From contig JASHYV010000115.1 in assembly GCA_030064695.1 (NCBI GenBank), positions 1 through 17,136 on the forward strand: a stretch of 17,136 nucleotides of DNA, in the 5' to 3' direction. Below, piece by piece: positions 7,830 through 13,000 of the stretch. The notes below the pieces were generated by a model that had not been told where the DNA came from, did no database searches, and saw nothing but the letters and a program-made list of their open reading frames with translations. This DNA comes from Thermoplasmata archaeon. GTDB lineage: Archaea; Thermoplasmatota; Thermoplasmata; UBA184. Made by a program: the position numbers and the translations under genes. Numbering within the stretch: the stretch's first letter is position 1; each line of letters starts with the position of its first letter.

Positions 7830-9004
7830 CCCAGGATCGTCTGGGCCCACCCGGGCAGCGGGACCACCTCGGTCCCGAGGAGGCCCGGCACCGCCGAGGG
7901 CTCATCCGACCAGGCCGGATAGATCGGCGTGAACCCGCCGTTCTTCGAGATGATCGACTGCCCGGTGGGGGAGAGCAGCAGCAGGATGAAGTCGATCCCG
8001 ATCGCGCTGTTCGGGGCGTTCAGGGGCACGGTGATCGAGAAGAGCACCGGCGCCGGATGGACGGTCGCGAGGCCCCCCGTCGACGTGATGATCGAGGTCG
8101 AGAGCTTCGCGTAGTCGTTGAGCGCGGTCGTGTCGTTGGCGAAGAGCCCGACGATCGGGTTGAACGAGACGTAGGCAAGGTCCGGGCCGACGTTCGCGAC
8201 CGCGAACGCCCGGTACGTGATCACCGAGGAGACGACGCCGGTCTCGACGAGCGTCGCGGCCTGGGACTCGTGCTCCGGGAGCGTCAGCGTCGCGTTGGGG
8301 ACGGCGAGCGCCCCGGGCGCGCCCGAGTAGAGCTGCCCGTAGATTTGCGAGATGTTCCCGCCGTCGTAGAGCATGCCCTGGAGCATCATGCTGAAGATCT
8401 CGTTGTAGCCGTTCGGGTCGGTCGAGGCGTTCCAGACCCCGAACGGGGCGACCCCCTTCGTCTGCAGCGCCGAGAGGAGGACCGTCCCCCAGTTCTCGGT
8501 GGTGATGCCGTTGAACGCGGAGATCGTCGGGTTGTAGACGAGCACTTCCGGCGTGGTGCCCCAGACGGCCTCCCAGGCCGCGTACTTCGGCTCAAGCAGC
8601 TGCGGGATCAGCCGGTAGTCGGCGACCGCCGCGACGTCCGCCGTCGCGGTGCCGCCGGTGATGGCGTTCGTGATGTCGAGCGAACCCTCGTACGTCTGGG
8701 CCGCCGTCGGGGCCGAGAGGCCCGGGGTCACGTTGACGAGCGCGTCCGCGATGGAAGGGAAGTACGGCCCGAGCGTCCCGGCGCCGAGGATCGAGAGCGT
8801 GTCGTTCGCGGTGGAGCTCGAGGTCGGGGAACCCCGGTACGCGTAGCCGGCGTAGAAGCCGATTCCGCCGACGATCGCCGCAACGACCACGATCACCGCG
8901 ACCCAGACCGCGGTGGGGGCGGCCATCGATCGCGGTGCGGTCGACTTGGGCGGCGTCGCCGGGCTCGAGGGCGGCGTCGACGCGGAATCGGACGGAGTGG
9001 ACAT
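7826..9004 (-). CDS. wtpA: Tungstate/molybdate-binding extracellular protein (WtpA-like)
   Basis: 392 aa from ATG 9004, first gene of the operon. The N-terminus is a polar Ser/Thr/Pro-rich stretch (about 30 residues), then one hydrophobic segment (VWVAVIVVVAAIVGGIGFYA), then the binding domain, so the protein is probably anchored in the membrane and faces outward. The binding domain resembles WtpA/ModA-type oxyanion receptors: LSILGAGTLGPYFPSIADAL, then TYEGSLDITNAITGG and ADVAAVADYRLIPQLLEPKY, close in form to the WtpA 'ADY-LI---PKYA-W' block, and later NPIVGLFAND. WtpA proteins bind tungstate or molybdate with high affinity. ATG 9025 is an alternative start, but 9004 lies 28 nt from the TATA element and just after a 23-bp palindrome, so a leaderless start there is preferred. 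The stop overlaps the permease start by 4 nt. Other oxyanions cannot be excluded from sequence alone. Confidence 0.85.
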   Translation of the reverse strand: MSTPSDSASTPPSSPATPPKSTAPRSMAAPTAVWVAVIVVVAAIVGGIGFYAGYAYRGSPTSSSTANDTLSILGAGTLGPYFPSIADALVNVTPGLSAPTAAQTYEGSLDITNAITGGTATADVAAVADYRLIPQLLEPKYAAWEAVWGTTPEVLVYNPTISAFNGITTENWGTVLLSALQTKGVAPFGVWNASTDPNGYNEIFSMMLQGMLYDGGNISQIYGQLYSGAPGALAVPNATLTLPEHESQAATLVETGVVSSVITYRAFAVANVGPDLAYVSFNPIVGLFANDTTALNDYAKLSTSIITSTGGLATVHPAPVLFSITVPLNAPNSAIGIDFILLLLSPTGQSIISKNGGFTPIYPAWSDEPSAVPGLLGTEVVPLPGWAQTILG

Positions 9005-9027
9005 CGATGGGGCAAATTGCCCCATCG
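9005..9027. promoter_or_regulatory. Perfect 23-bp inverted repeat, candidate operator of the oxyanion operon
   Basis: Two 11-base arms, cgatggggcaa and ttgccccatcg, flank a single central a. All eleven pairs match. The repeat begins one base after the TATA-like box (on the minus strand) and ends one base before ATG 9004, so it fills the region between TBP site and transcription start of a leaderless mRNA. A bound protein there would block RNA polymerase. The obvious candidate ligand is the HTH-Mop protein encoded by the last gene of the operon. The sequence does not resemble the E. coli ModE box, so the assignment is by position and context. Confidence 0.7.
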
Positions 9028-9033
9028 CTTAAG
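9028..9033 (-). promoter_or_regulatory. TATA-like box for the wtpABC-regulator operon
   Basis: CTTAAG (first T of TTAA at 9032), 28 nt upstream of ATG 9004 on the minus strand. It directly abuts the 23-bp palindrome. Its spacing matches that of the purC, radA and sodN boxes. Confidence 0.55.
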
Positions 9034-9054
9034 GGTGTCGCGACGCCCGGTCCG

Positions 9055-9417
9055 CTACAGGTCGCGCGCCCGCTCGGGCGGGAAGTAGATCCGCGTGACC
9101 CGGCCGCGAAGCAGGGGCAGCGGTACGGGCCCGAAGGAACGGCTGTCGCGCGCCACGTCCGCGGCGTCCCCCCGGACGTCCACGGTGCGACCGACCGGGT
9201 CGACGGCGTGGACCCGTTTCACGAGCCACCGGTCCGGGTCCTCCGGGTCCTCCAGGACGACGATCGCCCCGATCTCGGGGAGCGCGGCCTCGTAGGCCCT
9301 CGGTTCCACCCGCAGCCGATCCCCCGGCTCGAGCGTGGGGCGCATGCTCCCGTCGGCGACGACCACGCGACGCGGCCGCCCGAACCGGGGTCGATAGAGC
9401 GGCGGCGCCGCCGGCAT
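9055..9417 (-). CDS. sodX: Nickel-type superoxide dismutase maturation protease (S26/S24-like)
   Basis: 120 aa. SodX-type proteases remove the propeptide of Ni-SOD so that the new N-terminal His can bind nickel. The protein has the signal-peptidase-like nucleophile motif VADGSMRPTLEPGD (Ser24) and the general-base motif WLVKRV (Lys67), then RGDAADVARDSRSFGPVP, matching the conserved GDN/D-x-x-x-SxxFG region of the family. There is no hydrophobic membrane anchor, unlike ordinary signal peptidases, so it is probably cytoplasmic. It is divergent from the Ni-SOD gene with start codons 30 nt apart. ATG 9417 is taken as start, but GTG 9366 (giving 103 aa, still with Ser and Lys) has a TATA-like TCTAT 28-32 nt upstream and may be the true one. 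The product name depends on the adjacent sodN. Confidence 0.85.
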   Translation of the reverse strand: MPAAPPLYRPRFGRPRRVVVADGSMRPTLEPGDRLRVEPRAYEAALPEIGAIVVLEDPEDPDRWLVKRVHAVDPVGRTVDVRGDAADVARDSRSFGPVPLPLLRGRVTRIYFPPERARDL

Positions 9418-9424
9418 CTTTATC
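9418..9424 (+). promoter_or_regulatory. TATA box for sodN
   Basis: CTTTATC, with TTTAT starting 29 nt upstream of ATG 9448. It touches the annotated ATG of the divergent sodX gene, so if sodX really starts there, the promoter of one gene abuts the coding region of the other. Confidence 0.6.
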
Positions 9425-9447
9425 CCGCCCCCGGGGCTCGCGGGGCC

Positions 9448-9975
9448 ATGTCCGCGCCCGACCGCTCACTCGGCTGGTTCGACCGCCTGCGTGACGCCGT
9501 GCATCCCCCCCGCACGGTCTACGCCCACTGCGACATCCCCTGCGGTATTTACGACCCCCACGAGGCGCAGATCTCCGCGCTCACCGTGATCCGGATGGAC
9601 CAGTTGATCGCCGAGCTCGCGGCGCCCGCGGCGGACGCGAAGCCGGAGGACCGGGCCGCCTACACCTCGAAGCTCGCCCGCTACACGGCCGTCAAGGAAT
9701 CGCACTCGGAGCGGGTCAAGAGCGAGGTGCGGGTGATTTGGGGCGACTACATCACGGCGGACCACGTGAAGCAGTTCCCGCAGATCCACGACCTCACGTT
9801 CCGGATCCTGAAGCAGGCGTCGAAGGCGCGGCAGGGCACGAACCTGGCCGACGCCCAGGACCTCCTCAAGCTGGTCCAGGAGTTCGCGGACCTGTTCTGG
9901 CAGACCAAGGGCGCCAAGACGCGCCGCATCCCGTCGATGCAGAAGTCGGGCGGCGAGCTCGTCGTCCCGGCCTAG
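9448..9975 (+). CDS. sodN: Nickel superoxide dismutase (Ni-SOD) precursor
   Basis: 175 aa. Ni-SOD converts superoxide to oxygen and hydrogen peroxide at a mononuclear nickel site held by an N-terminal hook. The hook is seen at residues 27-37: HCDIPCGIYDP, against the classic HCDLPCGVYDP. After cleavage before His27 this gives His1, Cys2, Cys6 and Tyr9, so all known ligands and the proton-relay Tyr are present. The 26-residue propeptide lacks a hydrophobic signal, which suggests a cytoplasmic enzyme processed by the adjacent SodX-like protease. Later landmarks VIWGDYITADHVKQFPQIHDL and LFWQTKGA match the helical-bundle core of the family. The mature length of about 149 aa exceeds the roughly 117 aa of the Streptomyces enzyme, from a longer helix 1-2 region and an 18-residue C-terminal tail. 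Its TATA box is at 9418-9424. Confidence 0.95.
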   Translation: MSAPDRSLGWFDRLRDAVHPPRTVYAHCDIPCGIYDPHEAQISALTVIRMDQLIAELAAPAADAKPEDRAAYTSKLARYTAVKESHSERVKSEVRVIWGDYITADHVKQFPQIHDLTFRILKQASKARQGTNLADAQDLLKLVQEFADLFWQTKGAKTRRIPSMQKSGGELVVPA

Positions 9976-10027
9976 GTGGGACGCGCGTGCCGCATCTGCG
10001 GCCGCGGGCGGACGCCGCGAGGCGGCC

Positions 10028-11554
10028 GTGACCGCGCCGCTCTCGCTCGACGGCCGGTCGCTCCGGCTCGCGGAGGTCGTCGAGGTCGCACGACGGAGCC
10101 GACCCGTCGGGCTGGCCCCCGAGGCCCGCACCGCGATCGCCGCGAGCCGGGCCGCCGTGGACCGGGCGGTCCGGGAGGGCCGGGCCGTCTACGGGGTCAC
10201 CACGGGCTTCGGGGGGCTTTCCCATCACGTGATCCCGGCGGACCGGGCCCGGGAGCTCCAGCTCTCGCTCGTGCGGAGCCACGCGAGCGGAACGGGCCCG
10301 CCGCTCCCGGCGGATCTCGTGCGCGCGCTGGTCCTCCTGCGCGCCAACTCGCTGGCCCGGGGCCACTCGGGGGTCCGCGAGGAGGTGGTCGATCGGTTGC
10401 TCGACGTGCTGAACCACGGTCTCGTGCCGTGGATCCCGGAGCAGGGATCGGTCGGCGCGTCCGGGGATCTCGCGCCGCTGGCCCACCTGGCGCTCGCCCT
10501 CCTGGGGGAGGGCGCGTTCGTCGCGCACCGCTCCGGCGCCCGCGAACCCGCCGCGGAGGTCCTCGAGCGGGAACGGGTCCCCCCGCTCGCGCTCGCGGAG
10601 AAGGAGGGGGTCGCGCTGCTCAACGGCACCGCGCTGATGGCCGCTTACCTGGCACTTGGCGTCGCCGACGCGCGCGCCCTGCTCGACGCGGCGACCGTGG
10701 CCGCGGCGCTCTCCTTCGACGCGCTCGAGGGACATCCGGCCGCGCTCGACGATCGGCTCGGCGAAGTCCGCAACGCGCCGGACCAGCGGGCGAGCGCAGC
10801 CGCGCTCCGGGCACTGCTCGACGGGAGCTCGCTCGCGCGGCACCGGACGGACTGGTCGGGCCAGGACCCCTACACCCTCCGCTGCCTGCCCCAGGTCCTG
10901 GGGACCGTGCGCCTCGCGATCGGCGTCGCCGAGTCGGTGGTGGTCCCCGAGCTCAACGCCGTCACCGACAATCCGGTCGTCTTCGACGACGAGTTCGTGA
11001 GCGGCGGGAACTTCCACGGACAGCCGCTCGCCTTCGCCCTCGACGCGCTCGGCCTCGCGGTCCAGTACCTCGCGGCGTTCTCCGAGCGCCGCATCCATCG
11101 CCTGATTCACCCCGCCCTCAACCGAGGTCTGCCGGCGTTCCTCGCCCCCGAGCCGGGCGTGAGCTCGGGCTTCATGGTCCCGCAGTACCTCGCCGCGGCG
11201 CTCGTCAACGAGAACCTGACGCTCGTCCATCCGGCGAGCGCGGGCAGCCTCTCCACCTCGGCGGACCAGGAGGACTTCGTCAGCATGGGCCCGTGGGCGG
11301 GCGCGAAGCTCGTGCGCCTCCTCGCGAACACCCGGCGGACGGTCGCCATCGAGTGGATGGTCGCGGGCGCGGCCCTCGAGCTCCGCCGGCCCAAGACCGG
11401 GGGCCGGGGCAGCGAGGCGGCGCTCGCGTCGCTGCGGGGCCGGGTCGCTCCCTGGGAGCGCGACCGGAGCCCGGCGGACGACATCGAGCGGATCGCGGCC
11501 GCGATCGCCTCCGGCGAGCTCGTCGACGAGGTGCGGCGGGCGGCGCCGTTCTAG
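10028..11554 (+). CDS. hutH: Histidine ammonia-lyase (histidase)
   Basis: 508 aa. It deaminates L-histidine to urocanate, the first step of histidine degradation, using the self-formed MIO prosthetic group. The MIO tripeptide Ala-Ser-Gly is at 144-146 within GSVGASGDLAPLAHLAL. YGVTTGFGGL carries the catalytic Tyr55. SHASGTG with His85 supports histidine over phenylalanine specificity. TDNPVVF, SGGNFHGQPLA and ADQEDFVSMG are further family blocks; the last has Phe where His is common in histidases. Length is normal. The start is GTG 10028, 52 nt after sodN; I see no good SD or TATA in the gap, so read-through from sodN is possible. No other hut gene is in the window, so the pathway is not clustered here. 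An aromatic amino acid ammonia-lyase is the main alternative. The stop codon shares a CTAG with the convergent zinc-ribbon gene. Confidence 0.92.
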   Translation: MTAPLSLDGRSLRLAEVVEVARRSRPVGLAPEARTAIAASRAAVDRAVREGRAVYGVTTGFGGLSHHVIPADRARELQLSLVRSHASGTGPPLPADLVRALVLLRANSLARGHSGVREEVVDRLLDVLNHGLVPWIPEQGSVGASGDLAPLAHLALALLGEGAFVAHRSGAREPAAEVLERERVPPLALAEKEGVALLNGTALMAAYLALGVADARALLDAATVAAALSFDALEGHPAALDDRLGEVRNAPDQRASAAALRALLDGSSLARHRTDWSGQDPYTLRCLPQVLGTVRLAIGVAESVVVPELNAVTDNPVVFDDEFVSGGNFHGQPLAFALDALGLAVQYLAAFSERRIHRLIHPALNRGLPAFLAPEPGVSSGFMVPQYLAAALVNENLTLVHPASAGSLSTSADQEDFVSMGPWAGAKLVRLLANTRRTVAIEWMVAGAALELRRPKTGGRGSEAALASLRGRVAPWERDRSPADDIERIAAAIASGELVDEVRRAAPF

Positions 11555-12234
11555 GTCGCCGGGAGCGGCGGAGGCGCGGCCTCCGGGGGCCGGGGGAAGT
11601 TCACGATCTGGCCGCAGGCGGGGCAGGCATACTCGCCGACGCCCTTGTGGCGCAGCGGCGTCCGGCACTTGGGGCACGCGATCGGGCCCGAGGTGACCCA
11701 CGCGGCGAACAGTTCCTGCGAACGGCGGTCGGAGAGCGAGGTGGAGACGCCCCCGATCGGGGTCGTCGCGACCGCGGCGGGCGGCGGCGAGGCGGCCACG
11801 GGCTCGCTCGGATTCGACGCCCGGGCCGACGAGAGCCGGCCGCACTGCGGGCAGACGAGGAGGCTCGGCGAACCGGTCGCCATCAACGGCACGTGGCAGG
11901 CGGGGCAGAGCGTCTTCCGGCCGGTGGGCGTGAGCGTGGGCGCCGGGGCCGACGGCGCGGGGCGCGCCGGGAGCGGGGGCCGCGCCTCGACCGGGCGAGG
12001 GGCCGCCGGGGCCGGAGCGGGCGGGGGGTGCGCCCACCGGACGACCCGGCGGCCCGGATCGTAGACCAGCGGCGTTCCGGCGCGGGCGAGCTCGCGCGCG
12101 AGGAGCTTCTCCGTCTTCCGCTCCCGCCAGGCGAGCGCCGCCGCGAGACCGGGGACGCTGGTGGTGCCGAGCGACTCCACGGCGGAACGGAGCCGCTGCA
12201 GCTCCTGCTCCGACGGTCCGAAGAGGCCGGCCAT
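11551..12234 (-). CDS. Hypothetical protein with two zinc ribbons and a Pro/Ala-rich linker
   Basis: 227 aa, not recognised as a named family. Residues 1-66 look helical, with a possible small winged-helix-like fold (SEQELQRLRSAVESLG, then TTSVPGLAAALAWRERKTEKLLAREL, then a short strand VYDPGRRVVRW). Residues 69-104 are Pro/Ala-rich and probably disordered. Two C4 zinc ribbons follow: Cys110/113 with 128/131 (CPAC...CPQC) and Cys187/190 with 204/207 (CPKC...CPAC). Between them is another low-complexity stretch, and the tail is Pro-rich. HTH plus zinc ribbons suggests nucleic-acid or protein binding, but no function is assigned. ATG 12234 has a weak TATA-like TTCTTTTGA about 27 nt upstream. 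The gene ends on the same CTAG as hutH on the opposite strand. Confidence 0.8.
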   Translation of the reverse strand: MAGLFGPSEQELQRLRSAVESLGTTSVPGLAAALAWRERKTEKLLARELARAGTPLVYDPGRRVVRWAHPPPAPAPAAPRPVEARPPLPARPAPSAPAPTLTPTGRKTLCPACHVPLMATGSPSLLVCPQCGRLSSARASNPSEPVAASPPPAAVATTPIGGVSTSLSDRRSQELFAAWVTSGPIACPKCRTPLRHKGVGEYACPACGQIVNFPRPPEAAPPPLPAT

Positions 12235-12245
12235 CGCCGAGGAGC

Positions 12246-12346
12246 CGGCGGAACCTCAAAAGAACCTATCGCTCCAGACGCAGTCGGGTAGGCACCGGCG
12301 GCCGCTCCGGGTCTCGTGGACTGAGCCACCCAGAGACGTTCCGCCG
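12246..12346. other. Inverted repeat enclosing a smaller hairpin; possible structured RNA or regulatory region
   Basis: In this non-coding stretch, cggcggaac (12246-12254) pairs perfectly with gttccgccg (12338-12346). Inside it, gtctc (12311-12315) pairs with gagac (12332-12336), with an inner gtgg/ccac stem and an actgag loop. The smaller ccta/tagg pair (12265-12268 with 12289-12292) could form a third stem. I cannot match this to any known RNA, and in such GC-rich DNA short stems arise easily, so confidence is low. The stretch overlaps the zinc-ribbon promoter region. Confidence 0.25.
12256..12264 (-). promoter_or_regulatory. Weak TATA-like element for the zinc-ribbon gene
   Basis: TTCTTTTGA on the minus strand, with the T run about 27 nt upstream of ATG 12234. 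AT-rich against a GC-rich background, but a poor TATA match. Confidence 0.3.
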
Positions 12347-12380
12347 ATGCCCGAGGCCACCTATGGTACTCCGCACAAGT

Positions 12381-12388
12381 CTATATAG
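12381..12388 (+). promoter_or_regulatory. Strong TATA box without a clear gene start behind it
   Basis: CTATATAG is the best TATA match in the window and is self-complementary, so it could work in either direction. On the plus strand the nearest recognised start is ATG 12524, about 140 nt away, implying a leader of roughly 110 nt. A closer ATG at 12415 opens only an 18-codon frame ending at 12471. A second AT-rich patch (CCTTATC, 12474-12480) lies nearer the receiver gene. Confidence 0.5.
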
Positions 12389-12523
12389 CTATCCGGGGGC
12401 CCGGAGGGTGGTCGATGGGGGCTCCGGAGACGGTCCGGCACCGCGTTTCACGTCCCGGGAAGCACCCATAGTTCCTTATCCGCGGGCCGACTCGTTTCTT
12501 CCGGCGGTCCGGGTCCGCCAGGC

Positions 12524-12976
12524 ATGGGCGCCGCGCAGAACGAGTCTTCCTTTCCGGTTTCGACGCCAGGGGCCCGCCCGATCGAGGGGACCCCGGCCGT
12601 GCTCTGCTCGCCCGACCCCGATACCCGGCTCCTCCTGAAGGGCCTCCTCCGGCTCCAGCGGCATCCGGTGCGCACGGAATCCGACTCCGCGGACGACCTC
12701 CTCGAGCTCGACCCCGTGGCGGAGCCGACGGTGCTGCTCTTCGAGATCGCTCCGGGCGCCGACCGATGGGAGGAGGAGCTGCGTGCCATCGGCGCGCGGC
12801 ACCCCAAGGTGCGGTCGGTGGTGATCGCCCCCGGTGGGGGAGCGGAGCTCGACGACCGGGCCCGGTGCGCCGGCGCCCGGGCCGTGCTCCACCGACCGTT
12901 CTCCATCCGGGAGATGCGGACGGCGATCGAGGCGGCGCTCGGGGACGCGACCCCCCCGCCCGCACGACAGTCGTAA
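12524..12976 (+). CDS. Degenerate receiver-domain (CheY-like) protein
   Basis: 150 aa. Residues about 23-140 follow the receiver fold: strand 1 AVLCSPDPDTR with acidic residues Asp31/Asp33, helix RLLLKGLLRLQRH, strand 3 TVLLFEIAPG, strand 4 VRSVVIAPGG, strand 5 ARAVLHRPFSIREM, then the last helix. The expected phospho-accepting Asp after strand 3 is Glu74, the Thr/Ser after strand 4 is missing, and the invariant Lys of the K-P motif is Arg124 (HRPF). It is therefore likely a pseudo-receiver that cannot be phosphorylated in the normal way, perhaps locked in one state. There is no output domain and no histidine kinase nearby, so the partner is unknown. ATG 12524 is the first good start; there is no SD sequence. 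The stop codon forms part of the TATA-like element of the next gene. Confidence 0.8.
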   Translation: MGAAQNESSFPVSTPGARPIEGTPAVLCSPDPDTRLLLKGLLRLQRHPVRTESDSADDLLELDPVAEPTVLLFEIAPGADRWEEELRAIGARHPKVRSVVIAPGGGAELDDRARCAGARAVLHRPFSIREMRTAIEAALGDATPPPARQS

Positions 12977-12978
12977 AC
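12973..12978 (+). promoter_or_regulatory. TATA-like box for the FAD-linked dehydrogenase gene
   Basis: GTAAAC, with its T 27 nt upstream of ATG 13001, overlapping the TAA stop of the receiver gene. The 24-nt gap between the genes contains no SD sequence. Confidence 0.4.
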
Positions 12979-13000
12979 CGCCCCACGCCCCTCCCCGGGC

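Noticed and set aside
9005..9027. The palindrome read as a transcription terminator for the sodX gene upstream
   Set aside because: It is followed by no T-run, and its tight fit between TATA box and ATG of the next gene is better explained as an operator.
9976..12291. 771-residue plus-strand open frame over hutH and the zinc-ribbon gene
   Set aside because: Composition is Arg/Gly/Pro/Ala-rich with no motif, and it is out of frame with the clear histidase.
12399..12470. Possible tRNA suggested by gggtggtc near 12407 and agcaccc near 12461
   Set aside because: The acceptor match is imperfect, and no T-arm with TTC-A loop, D-arm or anticodon stem can be drawn.
12415..12471. 18-codon ORF behind the strong TATA box
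   Set aside because: Too short and without sequence features to call a gene; kept only as one explanation of the orphan promoter.
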